Shown piece by piece: positions 53,922 through 63,489 of a stretch of 64,000 bases of DNA. This stretch comes from Sulfitobacter brevis (lineage in GTDB: Bacteria; Pseudomonadota; Alphaproteobacteria; Rhodobacterales; Rhodobacteraceae). A program made the translations under genes and the position numbers. Each line of letters begins with the position of its first letter. The first letter of the stretch is position 1. A model generated the notes under the pieces. The model did no database searches, was not told the origin of the DNA, and saw only the letters and a list, made by a program, of their open reading frames with translations. The stretch spans positions 1 through 64,000 of the forward strand of contig NZ_FOMW01000002.1 in NCBI RefSeq assembly GCF_900112755.1, given 5' to 3'.

Positions 53922-54488
53922 GTGTCCGGCATAGAAGGTTTTATCGCAAATTACGGGCTGATAGCCGTCTTTCTGGGCTGCTTTATCGAAGGCGAAACCG
54001 CAGCGATTGCGGGGGGTGTTATGGCGCACCACGGGCTGGTGCCGCTGTGGCAAGTGGCGGTGACAGCAGCGTTCGGGGCATTCTGCGCTGATTTTGGCAT
54101 ATTTCTTTACGCCCGCCGCCATCAGGAAAGCACTTGGCTGTTGCGCCAGATGTCGCGCCCGATTGTCGCGCGCACCATGGCACGGGTGAACGCCAATCCA
54201 CACAGTCTTGCCAGCGTGTTCCGCTTTATTCCAGGCATGCGAATTGTCGGCCCAATGGTCTTGGCACAGTCCAAAATCCTGACCCTGCGTTTTGCTGCCC
54301 ATGCCGCCGTATCAGCTGTGATCTGGGCGGTGTTTTACGCGGTCTTCGGCGTGGCAGTAGGTGAAATTCTCGCCCGGGTCCTTGGCAGCATGTCAGGCGC
54401 TTCCCATGTACTGATCGCGGCTGTGATTGTGCTTATTGTCGCGGGTGGCCTTGGGCTATGGCACTGGCGGCAGAAGCGCGCACCTTGA
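53922..54488 (+). CDS. DedA-family membrane protein
   Basis: 188 residues with several membrane helices and the DedA/SNARE-associated core: GCFIEGETAAIAGGVMAH near the N-terminus and FRFIPGMRIVGPMVLAQSK with the conserved Arg. Members are thought to transport undecaprenyl phosphate or support membrane homeostasis. It starts at GTG (53922) without a strong ribosome site. It precedes ssrA. Confidence 0.8.
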   Translation: MSGIEGFIANYGLIAVFLGCFIEGETAAIAGGVMAHHGLVPLWQVAVTAAFGAFCADFGIFLYARRHQESTWLLRQMSRPIVARTMARVNANPHSLASVFRFIPGMRIVGPMVLAQSKILTLRFAAHAAVSAVIWAVFYAVFGVAVGEILARVLGSMSGASHVLIAAVIVLIVAGGLGLWHWRQKRAP

Positions 54489-54577
54489 TCGCGGGACTGG
54501 ATTACAAGCCTTCCCCCTCTTCGCCGCACAGATATACCGATGCCCTCTTGAATTCACAGAACGCGCGGCCTAGATTA

Positions 54578-54892
54578 GAGGTGTCCTTCGGGACTATGGA
54601 CATAAACGCGCTCGTAATAAGCGGTTCGGACCCGGGGGCGGTACCCGGCGGCTCCACCAAAACCCGTTCATTTGACGGTTCTGGGGTCGAAATAGGATCG
54701 ACGAACGTCTAAAGGTGTAGCTTTGTTTCGGCTGACTGCCACCGTTATCGGCGTAAAATGTACAATTGCAAATGACAATCGTGCTCCAATGGCGATGGCC
54801 GCGTAAGCGACCGGAACTGTTGAAAATTAAGTCCTTGCGCTTAGCGGTGTAAGGCGGGGTTCGCAGGCACCTGGCAACAGAAGCCTGCACTT
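54578..54892 (+). ncRNA. ssrA: Two-piece, permuted tmRNA
   Basis: The acceptor piece comes first and ends GGCGGCTCCACCA at 54659. After a 23-base intervening segment the coding piece starts GGGGTCG at 54683; it pairs with the 3' end as an acceptor stem with the G3-U70 pair of alanine identity. The resume codon is GCA at 54768 and the tag reads A-N-D-N-R-A-P-M-A-M-A-A, ending at TAA (54804-54806). A pseudoknot/hairpin region (GCAGGC...GCCTGC) closes it. This permuted layout is the alphaproteobacterial form. The outer ends are approximate. No gene seen in 54893-55067. Confidence 0.93.
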
Positions 54893-55067
54893 ACTCCTCC
54901 CCCCAATTTTCTCGCAAACCTCGCGCCGCTTGCTGGTCTCGGTTGACGGATGCGTCTATTGACGTTCGGGCCGCCGCTTGGCAGGTTATCCGCATGGGGA
55001 CCGCGATTGCCCCGTGAGGCTCCGGCCCAAGGATCGCATCCTGAAAATTGATCCAAGGATGCACGCT

Positions 55068-55883
55068 ATGGCTGCCCCCAATGAAATGACTGTCCCGCAG
55101 CTCTTACGGCTGATCGGCACCCCCGACGCGCCGGTTATCATCGATATCTCGATAGATCCTGATCATGCGGAGGACCCCTTTCTGATACCGGGGTCGGTGC
55201 GGTACCCACACACCGATCTCGCTGGCCTCAAAGCGCACCTCGCGGGGCGACCCTGCGTGATCGTCTGCCAGCGTGGTTTAAAGCTAAGCCAGGGATTGGC
55301 GGCGCGGCTTCGGGCGGACGGGCTGCGGGCGGAGTATCTGTCTGGCGGCATGTATGGCTGGCGTGATCACGCGGAGACACTGCGCATTCCGGCCGCTGCC
55401 TTGCCCGAAAAGGTTGATGGTGCCACCCTGTGGGTCACCCGCCACCGCCCCAAGATTGACCGCATCGCCTGCCCTTGGTTGATCCGGCGCTTTATCGATC
55501 CGCAAGCGCGGTTTTTGTTTGTCTCCCCTGCCGAGGTTTCGGGCGTGGCCGAGCGGTTTGGCGCGACACCCTTTGATGTCGAAGGGGTCACGTTTTCCCA
55601 TCGCGGGGCCAAATGCACCTTTGACGCACTGCTGGATGACTTTTGCCTGCACAGCGATGCTTTGAACCGCCTCGCCACTGTGATCCGCGCCGCCGATACC
55701 AACCGGCATGAGGACGCCCCCCAAGCGGCGGGGCTTCTGGCGCTTTCGGTCGGGCTATCGCGTCAGTACCGCGATGATCACGCCCAGCTTGAGGCCGGCA
55801 TGGCGCTTTATGATGCGCTTTATCGTTGGGCGCGCGATGGCAGCGATGAAGGCCACGACTGGCCTGCGGACCGTGCAATATGA
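55068..55883 (+). CDS. chrB: Rhodanese-ChrB chromate resistance protein
   Basis: 272 residues. The N-terminal half is a rhodanese-like domain (VIVCQRGLKLSQGLA with the active-site Cys region, then YLSGGMYGW), and the C-terminal half is a ChrB domain (TRHRPKIDRIACPWLIRRFID, LLALSVGLS). It precedes chrA with a four-base ATGA overlap. ChrB acts as sensor/activator or in chromate handling. The ATG at 55068 has an AAGGA site; the ATG at 55059 is also possible. Confidence 0.88.
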   Translation: MAAPNEMTVPQLLRLIGTPDAPVIIDISIDPDHAEDPFLIPGSVRYPHTDLAGLKAHLAGRPCVIVCQRGLKLSQGLAARLRADGLRAEYLSGGMYGWRDHAETLRIPAAALPEKVDGATLWVTRHRPKIDRIACPWLIRRFIDPQARFLFVSPAEVSGVAERFGATPFDVEGVTFSHRGAKCTFDALLDDFCLHSDALNRLATVIRAADTNRHEDAPQAAGLLALSVGLSRQYRDDHAQLEAGMALYDALYRWARDGSDEGHDWPADRAI

Positions 55884-57127
55884 CCGCGCCAAGCTGGGCA
55901 GAGCTAACACGGGTCTTTGGCCGCATCGGGTTGCTCTCTTTCGGCGGCCCTGCGGCGCAGATCGCACTGATGCACCGTGAGCTGGTCGAAACCCGCCCAT
56001 GGCTGACCGAAAGCGCCTACCTGCGCGCTCTGTCGCTCTGCATGCTTCTGCCTGGCCCCGAAGCGATGCAGCTTGCAACCTATGCCGGATGGCGCCTGCG
56101 CGGCATCACTGGCGGATTACTGGCCGGGTTGCTGTTTGTCGTTCCGGGGGCGTTGATCATCGCAATGCTAGCTTTTGGATACGCCACCTATGGCCAGTTG
56201 CCGCTGGTGCAGGCTGCGTTTCTAGGGATCAAAGCGGCGGTGATCATTGTCGTTTTCGCTGCCCTGCGCAAAGTCGCAGCAAAGGCGCTGCACGGGGCTC
56301 AAGGCTGGATCATTGCCACGCTTTCCTTTCTGGCCCTGTTTGCCTTTGGCCTGCCGTTCCCGCTTGTTGTGATCGCTGCGGGCTTGTTCGGTATGTGGTT
56401 TGGCAAATCCCCTGCCCCGACGCCTGACACCACGCCGCTGCCACGGGCACACAGCCTGCGCACCCTTGCAATATTCGGCGCGCTTTGGGCCGCGCCTTTG
56501 GCGGTGCTCTTGGCGCTGGGGCAGGATTTCTTGCTGCAACTGGGGCTGTTTTTCTCAAAGCTTGCAGTCGTCACCTTTGGCGGGGCCTATGCGGTGCTGG
56601 CCTATATGACCCAAACCGTGGTGCAGGACTTCGGCTGGATCACCACCAACCAGATGATCGACGCGCTCGGGCTGGCTGAAACAACCCCGGGGCCGCTTAT
56701 TCTGGTGACCGAGTTCGTCGCCCTGCTGGCCGGGTTCGCCCAAGCAGGCCTCGGCGGCGCGGTGGCAGCAGGGGTTCTGGCGCTTTGGGTGACCTTCACC
56801 CCGTGTTTCTTGTGGATCTTCCTTGCGGGGCCCTACATGGAGCGTATCGCGACCCAGCCGCGCCTTGTTAATGGGTTGCAGACAATCACGGCAGCAGTGG
56901 TCGGGGTCATTGCGAACCTCTCGGTCTGGTTCGCGTTCCACGTGGTATTTGATGAGATGCAGGTGCCCAAATGGGGGGCCATCCCCCTGCCCGTGCGCGA
57001 CAGCTTCAATCCCGAAGCCGCGTTTCTAATGGCTGCTGCCGCGATTTTAATGCTGGTTTTTCGCCGCGGATTTGTCACCAGCATGCTGATCCTCGCAATT
57101 GCATCGCTTGGCCTGACGCTGGTTTAA
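55880..57127 (+). CDS. chrA: Chromate efflux transporter ChrA
   Basis: 415 residues with two homologous halves of about 200, as in long-chain ChrA: FGRIGLLSFGGPAAQIALMH and FFSKLAVVTFGGAYAVLAYM are the paired signature segments, each followed by PGP motifs (LPGPEAMQ; TTPGPLIL). About 10 membrane helices. It exports chromate, or sulfate-like oxyanions. Confidence 0.93.
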   Translation: MTAPSWAELTRVFGRIGLLSFGGPAAQIALMHRELVETRPWLTESAYLRALSLCMLLPGPEAMQLATYAGWRLRGITGGLLAGLLFVVPGALIIAMLAFGYATYGQLPLVQAAFLGIKAAVIIVVFAALRKVAAKALHGAQGWIIATLSFLALFAFGLPFPLVVIAAGLFGMWFGKSPAPTPDTTPLPRAHSLRTLAIFGALWAAPLAVLLALGQDFLLQLGLFFSKLAVVTFGGAYAVLAYMTQTVVQDFGWITTNQMIDALGLAETTPGPLILVTEFVALLAGFAQAGLGGAVAAGVLALWVTFTPCFLWIFLAGPYMERIATQPRLVNGLQTITAAVVGVIANLSVWFAFHVVFDEMQVPKWGAIPLPVRDSFNPEAAFLMAAAAILMLVFRRGFVTSMLILAIASLGLTLV

Positions 57128-57197
57128 AGTGGCCCCTTTTCCTCGCCGCCAAATGGGGTATGCTGACCCAGCGTGATGCGCAGATGAGGGGACTAAA

Positions 57198-57677
57198 ATG
57201 AGCCGCAGCATAGATTATGGCAATCTCATGCACGAAGCCATGCGCGGATTGATCCGCAAGGTTTTGCTTGATATCGCCGACCGCGGTCTGCCCGGAAGCC
57301 ATCACTTTTTTATCACGTTCGACACTTCGCATCCCGATGCCGAACTAGCCGACTGGCTGTCTGACCGCTATCCCAGCGAAATGACCGTGGTGATGCAGCA
57401 CTGGTATGACAACCTTGAGGTGACTGACGACGGGTTTAAGATCACGCTGAATTTTGGCGACGCGCCCGAGCCGCTTTATATACCCTATGACGCGATCCGC
57501 ACCTTTGTGGATCCTTCGGTCGAATTTGGCCTGCGGTTCGAGCAGCAAGAAACCGATGAAGCCGAGGGCGGTAAAGATTCCGACACCCTGCCGCAGATCG
57601 ACGAGAGCGAGCTTGAGGTTGCTGAGGCGCCTGCCCGCGACGCCGAGATCGTCTCGCTCGATTCGTTCCGCAAGTAG
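57198..57677 (+). CDS. sspB: SspB-like ClpXP adaptor
   Basis: 159 residues of the alpha-proteobacterial SspB branch: IDYGNLMHEAMRGLIRKVL, FFITFDTSHP, YPSEMTVVMQHWYDNL and the acidic tail ending in IVSLDSFRK, the ClpX-binding peptide-like end. It delivers ssrA-tagged proteins to ClpXP. It is 2.3 kb from ssrA, matching function. Confidence 0.93.
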   Translation: MSRSIDYGNLMHEAMRGLIRKVLLDIADRGLPGSHHFFITFDTSHPDAELADWLSDRYPSEMTVVMQHWYDNLEVTDDGFKITLNFGDAPEPLYIPYDAIRTFVDPSVEFGLRFEQQETDEAEGGKDSDTLPQIDESELEVAEAPARDAEIVSLDSFRK

Positions 57678-57764
57678 TCGCGGCGTTAGCGCCACCCGCG
57701 ATTGCCACGCCCCGCGCGGGGCGCTACACCGCCCCTGACGTTATATAGCCTCAGGAGCCGTGAC

Positions 57765-59156
57765 ATGGCCGATACCCGTACCGAAACCGACAGCTTTGGC
57801 CCGCTTGAGGTCCCCGCAGATAAATACTGGGGTGCCCAGACCCAACGCTCGATCCAGAACTTCCCCATCGGGTGGGAGCGCCAGCCTGTCGCGATCATCC
57901 GCGCGCTTGGTGTGATCAAAAAGGCCTGCGCCGAGGTGAACCTCGGCTTTGGCGATCTGGATGCCGGTCTGGCCCCTGCGATCCAGCAAGCAGCGCAAGA
58001 GGTCATCGACGGCAAGTTTGATGATAACTTCCCGCTTGTGGTCTGGCAGACCGGATCGGGCACGCAGTCGAACATGAACGCCAACGAGGTGATCTCGAAC
58101 CGCGCGATTGAGATCATGGTCGGTGAGATGGGCTCCAAAAAGCCTGTGCACCCCAATGACCACTGCAACATGAGCCAGTCCTCCAACGACACTTTCCCGA
58201 CCGCAATGCATATCGCGATTGGCATGGTGGCGCGGGACACGCTGTTGCCCGGTTTGCGCAAGCTGCATGACGCGCTGAACGCCAAGTCCGAAGAATTCAA
58301 AGACATCATCAAGATCGGCCGCACCCATACGCAGGACGCGACGCCGCTGACGCTGGGTCAGGAATTTGGCGGCTACGCCCATCAGGTCGCCAAAGGTATC
58401 GCGCGGGTGCAATCTTGCCTGCCTGACATCTACGAGTTGGCGCAGGGCGGCACGGCGGTTGGTACCGGGCTCAATACCCGCAAGGGCTTTGCCGAAAAGG
58501 TCGCCCATGAGATCGCCGAGATTACCGGCCTGCCCTTTGTCACCGCCCCAAACAAGTTCGAGGCACTGGCCGCCCATGACGCGATGGTGATGTTCTCCGG
58601 TTCCTTGAAAACCGTGGCCGCCTCGCTGTTCAAGATCGCCAACGACATGCGTCTGCTCGGCTCCGGTCCGCGCTCCGGTCTGGGTGAACTGATCCTGCCG
58701 GAAAACGAGCCGGGATCGTCGATCATGCCGGGCAAAGTGAACCCGACACAAGCCGAAGCGCTGACAATGGTCTGCGCCCACGTGATGGGTAACGACGCCG
58801 CCGTGGGATTTGCCGGATCACAGGGTCATTTCGAGCTGAACGTCTATAATCCGATGATGAGCTATAACGTCATCCAGTCAATGCAACTGTTGGGCGACGC
58901 GGCAAGCAGCTTCACCGATAATATGGTGGTCGGCACGCAGGCGAATATTGACCGGATTGACAAATTGATGAAAGAATCGCTGATGCTGGTCACGGCGCTG
59001 GCGCCCACAATCGGCTATGACAATGCCACCAAAGTTGCCAAAACCGCCCATAAGAATGGCACCACCCTCAAGCAAGAGGCCATCGCATTAGGTCTGGTGG
59101 ATGCTGAAACATTTGATCGGGTCGTGCGGCCCGAAGATATGATCGGACCCAAATGA
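57765..59156 (+). CDS. fumC: Fumarate hydratase class II
   Basis: 463 residues of the aspartase/fumarase superfamily. The signature [11 protein letters not shown] and catalytic [11 protein letters not shown] are both present, with the HPNDHCN segment. It converts fumarate to malate in the TCA cycle. The ATG at 57765 follows a CAGGAG ribosome site; the frame upstream to 57702 is not supported. The stop overlaps the next small gene (ATGA). Confidence 0.96.
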   Translation: MADTRTETDSFGPLEVPADKYWGAQTQRSIQNFPIGWERQPVAIIRALGVIKKACAEVNLGFGDLDAGLAPAIQQAAQEVIDGKFDDNFPLVVWQTGSGTQSNMNANEVISNRAIEIMVGEMGSKKPVHPNDHCNMSQSSNDTFPTAMHIAIGMVARDTLLPGLRKLHDALNAKSEEFKDIIKIGRTHTQDATPLTLGQEFGGYAHQVAKGIARVQSCLPDIYELAQGGTAVGTGLNTRKGFAEKVAHEIAEITGLPFVTAPNKFEALAAHDAMVMFSGSLKTVAASLFKIANDMRLLGSGPRSGLGELILPENEPGSSIMPGKVNPTQAEALTMVCAHVMGNDAAVGFAGSQGHFELNVYNPMMSYNVIQSMQLLGDAASSFTDNMVVGTQANIDRIDKLMKESLMLVTALAPTIGYDNATKVAKTAHKNGTTLKQEAIALGLVDAETFDRVVRPEDMIGPK

Positions 59157-59329
59157 GCGCCCCCATTAACCTCAGCAAGGTCAAAAAAGAGCGTAACCGA
59201 GCCTCCCGCAAGGCCCGCTCTGACGAAAACGCAGTCCAGTTCGGCCAGTCGAAAGCGCAAAAAGAAGCGCTGAAAGCCCGCGCCGAACAGATCGCGCGCA
59301 ACCTTGAGGCCCATAAGCGCGATAAATGA
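59153..59329 (+). CDS. DUF4169-family small basic protein
   Basis: 58 residues, highly charged ([19 protein letters not shown], then [17 protein letters not shown]), probably one long helix. It overlaps fumC upstream and the ribbon-helix-helix gene downstream by ATGA on both sides, which strongly supports it as a real gene. Conserved after fumC in Rhodobacterales; function unknown. Confidence 0.8.
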   Translation: MSAPINLSKVKKERNRASRKARSDENAVQFGQSKAQKEALKARAEQIARNLEAHKRDK

Positions 59330-59550
59330 ACGCGCGTCCGGCAAAAAGATCAGTGACACTGAAGGGCCACCGCACTTCTGTGTCACTGGAAGACGAGTTT
59401 TGGGTAGAGTTCCGCAGAATCTGTGCCCAAAAAGATATGCCGATCAATGCCTTGGTGGCTGAGATTGATGCAGATCGGGCATTAGAGACAGGGCTTGCTT
59501 CGGCGATTAGGCTCTATGTGCTGCGCGAATTAAAGAAAAATTTACTTTAG
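59326..59550 (+). CDS. Ribbon-helix-helix domain protein
   Basis: 74 residues: basic N-terminus, then RTSVSLEDEFWVEFRRIC and helices ending SAIRLYVLREL, an RHH_4-type fold. It could bind DNA as a dimer, or act on a partner. It is coupled to the DUF4169 gene by an ATGA overlap. Confidence 0.8.
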   Translation: MNARPAKRSVTLKGHRTSVSLEDEFWVEFRRICAQKDMPINALVAEIDADRALETGLASAIRLYVLRELKKNLL

Positions 59551-59568
59551 ATATCTTATGGTCGATGC

Positions 59569-59799
59569 ATGAATATGCATCCTTCTCCCATGACCCCCGA
59601 GGATTGGCTGTTGACGTTGTTTAACGACAGATCGGCTTGTCGAGGCAATATTGTCGAACGCTCGGTGCGCGATATCGATATGTTCGTCGGACGGGCCCGC
59701 TTTGAACGGGAACTGGTCCGTCGCGGCTATCAGGCTGTCGAGAATGCCGGACAGATTGTGGTGTTTTGCAACCGCGAACCAATCCGGCGGATCACCTAG
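59569..59799 (+). CDS. Conserved small hypothetical protein
   Basis: 76 residues with no clear motif; MTPEDWLLTLFNDRSACRGNIVERSVRDI and GYQAVENAGQIVVFCNREP look like a compact alpha/beta fold. It follows the RHH gene by 18 bases. Homologues in roseobacters are often mislabelled as phosphoribosylanthranilate isomerase; nothing here supports that enzyme, which is three times longer. Confidence 0.6.
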   Translation: MNMHPSPMTPEDWLLTLFNDRSACRGNIVERSVRDIDMFVGRARFERELVRRGYQAVENAGQIVVFCNREPIRRIT

Positions 59800-59821
59800 C
59801 CGGCCATATAGAACCGGCTAG
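59796..59821. terminator. Hairpin between convergent genes
   Basis: CTAGCCGG (59796-59803) pairs perfectly with CCGGCTAG (59814-59821). It overlaps the stop of the small gene before it and lies 21 bases from the end of the aldolase gene. No T-run, so termination is only likely. Confidence 0.5.
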
Positions 59822-59842
59822 GAGTTTGAGAATGTTCGGCGT

Positions 59843-60736
59843 TTACGCGACGGAGGCGCGGTAGATCTTGTCGATGTTCGCACCTAAAGCAGTGTTAAAC
59901 TCCGCATCGGTCATTTTAACATTAAGCCCTTCGGTCAAGGCGCGGCTGAACGAGGCGATCATCTTGGAGTTCTGCGCCAGACGTGTACAAGCCTCCTCGG
60001 TGGAATATCCGCCCGAAAGAGCGACCACACGCAACACATTGGCGTGGTCGGCAATCACATCGTAGGTGCCGGGCACCTCTGGGATCGTCAGTTTGAGGAT
60101 CACCATCTCGCCCTCGGGCAGAGTATTCAAATGCCGCACCAGCGCGTCCCGGACCATTTCTTCGGCCTCGGCCTTGGTGTCGGAATGGATGTTCACTTCG
60201 GGCTCAATAATTGGCACCAAGCCTGCGCCACACACGATCTTGGCGATCTCGAACTGCTGGGCTACGACCGCTGCGATCCCTGTCTCGTTCGCCTCGTGAA
60301 TGACAGAGCGTTCTTTGGTGCCGAAGATACCTGCTTTGACGGCACGGGCCAAAAGCGCATCAAGCTCCGGCATCGGCTTCATCGTCTGCACGCCGTTGGC
60401 AGTATCTTCTAAACCTTTGTCAATCTTCAGAAAAGGTACGACACCCCGGTCTTCCCAGAGCAGTTGGGCGACAGGCTTGCCATTGATCTCGTCATCCATC
60501 GTCCGCTCGAACAGGATCGCGCCAATAACTTTCTCGGACGTGAAATCATCGGCCAAAATGATGCGTGCGCGCATATCATGCACGGCTTTGAACATTTCCG
60601 CGTCGCCGGAATAATCTCCGGGTTCGACGCCATAAAGGCTCAACGCTTTAGGGGTCGATCCGCCCGATTGGTCCAGAGCCGCAATAAAGCCCTTGCCGCT
60701 TGCCATTTGATTTTTCTGATCTGCGTTCAATGCCAT
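59843..60736 (-). CDS. Class I fructose-bisphosphate aldolase
   Basis: 297 residues of the short class I family (MALNADQKNQMASGKGFIAALDQSGGSTPKAL region at the start; FLKIDKGLED, VIHEANETG, IIEPEVNIHS, LKLTIPEVPGTY). Lysines in KIDKG and LKLTIPE are the Schiff-base candidates. It splits fructose 1,6-bisphosphate. The start at 60736 is set by homology; upstream frame has no support. Confidence 0.9.
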   Translation of the reverse strand: MALNADQKNQMASGKGFIAALDQSGGSTPKALSLYGVEPGDYSGDAEMFKAVHDMRARIILADDFTSEKVIGAILFERTMDDEINGKPVAQLLWEDRGVVPFLKIDKGLEDTANGVQTMKPMPELDALLARAVKAGIFGTKERSVIHEANETGIAAVVAQQFEIAKIVCGAGLVPIIEPEVNIHSDTKAEAEEMVRDALVRHLNTLPEGEMVILKLTIPEVPGTYDVIADHANVLRVVALSGGYSTEEACTRLAQNSKMIASFSRALTEGLNVKMTDAEFNTALGANIDKIYRASVA

Positions 60737-60797
60737 ATCGTGACCGTCCCTAATGATTCCGCTTTTGAAGGTGTTTAATTCAATCTGCACGAGGACG

Positions 60798-62150
60798 CTA
60801 GCGCCGCTCCAGCCGGAGCCATATTCCTGCCTGTGACCGCACAGTGAGGTGCGCCACCGGTACAGGTACGCGGTCGGGGTCGGCAATCACCCGGTAATCG
60901 CGCAAAATCCGCGACAGGATCAACTGTCCCTCGACCATTGCAAACCCCGCCCCCGTACAAACCCGCGCGCCTGCCGAAAACGGAATATAGGCCTCACGAC
61001 CGCATTTCTTGCCGTTCTCGGTCTGCCAGCGGGTCGGATCAAATCCGTCGGGATTGTCCCATAGCCGCGTGTGTCGGTGCAGGTGCCACGGGCTGATCAC
61101 CAATTGCGCACCGACGGGCACCTCGCGGTCGCGAAACTGTTCGGGACAGGTGGTTTCCCGCACCATCATCGGCACTGGCGGATAAAGCCGCAGCGCCTCG
61201 CGGAACACGTCACGGCTGAGCCGAAGCTTGGACATCACGGCAAAATCGCAGCGATCCAGCGCTTGCGCCTCCTCGGCCAGACGGTCCTGCCACTCGGGAT
61301 GCGTCGCCATCAGATACAGCGTCCATGCCAGCGCCGATGCGCTTGTTTCATGGCCCGCCAAAAAGAAGATAGCGACCTGATCGACCATCTCGTCGGTGGT
61401 AAATTTCTCGCCGGTTACCGGATCCGCAGTGGTCATGATCTTTGTCGCCAGATCGTCAGGCGCGATGCCAGCGTCGATCTCGTCCATGCGCGCGGCAGTC
61501 AATTGGGTGATCAAATGCCTGATCCGCGCCGCACTCGCCTTGGTGCCGCGCTTGAAAAACCTCGGCATCCAGCGCGGCAACGGAATAAACGCGGCAAGGT
61601 TCAACAAGGGCTGTGAGCGTTGATAGGTCTTGAACTCGTCAAAGACGTCGCGGGCCAGATGGTGGTCGATGGGGATGGAGAACAGGGTGCGAAAGATTAC
61701 GTCGGCTGCGGCATGGCTGGTTTCAGCCTCGATCTCAAGGGTGGTGCCGACATGCGCGTCCAGCCGCGCGGCAGCGGCCTCAGCGGCATCCCAGATCGCG
61801 GGGAACGTGTCGCGCAGGCGCCCGCCTTCAAAAGCCGGATTAATGATCCGGCGCTGGCGTTTCCATGTCTCGCCATTGGTCAGAAACACTGAGTTCCCCA
61901 AAAGCGGGCGCAGCCCTTCGCCGATACGGTCAGACTTAGGGAAATCATCGGGGCGTTCTTTCAGCACAGTTTTGATCAACTCGGGCTGGTTAAGCAGATA
62001 GCTGCGGAAGAACGGGGTTTTGAACTCCGCCATCCACGCGCGATAAAGCCGTGCCGGTTGGGCGGAGAGCAGGTCGGCGCGGAACAACTTGGCATAACGC
62101 CAAAGCGAGACCTTGTCGGGCCGGCTGGGCGGTTTCGGAGGCTGGGTCAT
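60798..62150 (-). CDS. Cytochrome P450
   Basis: 450 residues. Heme-binding loop FSAGARVCTGAGFA with the Cys ligand, the I-helix FLAGHETSASAL with the acid-alcohol pair (E-T), and the K-helix ExxR in EALR. No membrane anchor. It resembles CYP110/CYP-like bacterial enzymes with long-chain substrates, but no specific family can be given. It overlaps the upstream membrane hydrolase-like gene by ATGA, so the two probably act together. No redox partner gene is adjacent. Confidence 0.92.
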   Translation of the reverse strand: MTQPPKPPSRPDKVSLWRYAKLFRADLLSAQPARLYRAWMAEFKTPFFRSYLLNQPELIKTVLKERPDDFPKSDRIGEGLRPLLGNSVFLTNGETWKRQRRIINPAFEGGRLRDTFPAIWDAAEAAAARLDAHVGTTLEIEAETSHAAADVIFRTLFSIPIDHHLARDVFDEFKTYQRSQPLLNLAAFIPLPRWMPRFFKRGTKASAARIRHLITQLTAARMDEIDAGIAPDDLATKIMTTADPVTGEKFTTDEMVDQVAIFFLAGHETSASALAWTLYLMATHPEWQDRLAEEAQALDRCDFAVMSKLRLSRDVFREALRLYPPVPMMVRETTCPEQFRDREVPVGAQLVISPWHLHRHTRLWDNPDGFDPTRWQTENGKKCGREAYIPFSAGARVCTGAGFAMVEGQLILSRILRDYRVIADPDRVPVPVAHLTVRSQAGIWLRLERR

Positions 62151-63415
62151 GCGGCAACAAATGGGTATTTGTTGACCGCTGCCTCGATCCGCGATTTGGA
62201 AGGCGCGCGGCCGGCATAGCGCGCCGCCAAAGTCATCGGACCTGCTGTAATCTGGAAGTAGTCGTAGTCTTTTGGCCGGTCAAAGGCGCAAAGGTATTGA
62301 AAATGCAGGCGGAAAAACCGCCACCGAAGCTCTTTCCACCGCGCCGCACTTAACGATTGGGTAAAGGCGGCTGAAAAGACCAGCGGCCATTTTTTCCCCT
62401 CGGGAGCCACGCCGCTCACCGCTACGGGATCACACAGCGCAAAGGCGCAGCCGTCTCCGGGCGCGGTGACGTCCACCCATGTCAACTCATCGCGGGTGCA
62501 CAGATATTGAAGGTCCGCCCGCAAACGATGGGCCTTTGGTAGAAACGAAACCATCGGGACAACCTGCCCCAACGACAGAAATGACAGAACCGGCCCGCTT
62601 GCGGACGCTCTGCCTTGACGGATCAGATCGGCGAGAATCGACACGCCCAGATGCGCGCCGGAGGAATGGCCGACAACCAACACCTCTTGGGAATTCTCGG
62701 ACAGCGCCGCAGCTATGGAATCCGCAAATTGCGCCATCCGTGCCTCAAGCTCAGGGGGATTGGCCCCGTTTGTGGAGGCCGAATAGGCGTAATCGTGCAT
62801 CAGGTAGTAGGCGAAAAACTTACCGTCTTTGCGTTTGAACCACCGCAGGATCAGCGGCACGATCACAGCAGCGGCGAGTAAAGCAGATGCCGTAGAAATC
62901 CATCCGGCAAGCGTCTCTGAAAGAACAAGTTTGGCGATGTAACCGACCGCTTCGGCAATACCCCAGCCAACCAGCGCCGCAATCGCCAACGCGAGGGCAA
63001 GCTGCAAAAGTAGCATGCCAACCGGATAAAGCGCTGCAATCACCGGACCTTTGCGCAGCTTCATCAACCGGCCCATAGCGCCTGACGAGATGTAGACCCA
63101 AGCGGTGCGCAATAGCTGGGCATAGGTGGCGGGGATCGATGTGCTCATACTGTTGCGGACAATATCTGACCAGACCAGTACTTCTACTTCAGCCTTAACA
63201 TCAATACCGTCAATCAAACCATTGACATGCCAACCGTAATTTCCGCCTGATTTGCGCGGCTTCAATCCGATTTCATAGCCGGATATTGCCGCCTGCGCCT
63301 GCCCCTCCTTGCGGTACAGTTCGCGGTAGCGCCTTGGATGAATCGGGTCATAGCCAGGGATGTAAAACACCCTGCGTCTGGTTACCGGATCTGTGATCTG
63401 CCCTGTCATGGCCAA
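62147..63415 (-). CDS. Membrane-anchored alpha/beta hydrolase-like protein
   Basis: 422 residues. RRRVFYIPGYDPIHPRRYRELYR at the start, two or three membrane helices in the middle (about 125-200), then VLVVGHSSGAHLGVSILADL, where GHSSG is a nucleophile-elbow motif (G-x-S-x-G), followed by SFLSLGQVVPMV. This fits a lipase- or esterase-like hydrolase inserted around a membrane hairpin. Translationally coupled to the P450 gene, so a shared lipid or steroid-like substrate is inferred. Family of unknown function. Confidence 0.7.
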   Translation of the reverse strand: MAMTGQITDPVTRRRVFYIPGYDPIHPRRYRELYRKEGQAQAAISGYEIGLKPRKSGGNYGWHVNGLIDGIDVKAEVEVLVWSDIVRNSMSTSIPATYAQLLRTAWVYISSGAMGRLMKLRKGPVIAALYPVGMLLLQLALALAIAALVGWGIAEAVGYIAKLVLSETLAGWISTASALLAAAVIVPLILRWFKRKDGKFFAYYLMHDYAYSASTNGANPPELEARMAQFADSIAAALSENSQEVLVVGHSSGAHLGVSILADLIRQGRASASGPVLSFLSLGQVVPMVSFLPKAHRLRADLQYLCTRDELTWVDVTAPGDGCAFALCDPVAVSGVAPEGKKWPLVFSAAFTQSLSAARWKELRWRFFRLHFQYLCAFDRPKDYDYFQITAGPMTLAARYAGRAPSKSRIEAAVNKYPFVAA

Positions 63416-63489
63416 ATTCTAGCGGCGTTTCTAGCCGAGAGTAAGGCGTTTTTCAGCCCTCATTAGCACTGGCTGAACGCCGTGCTATT

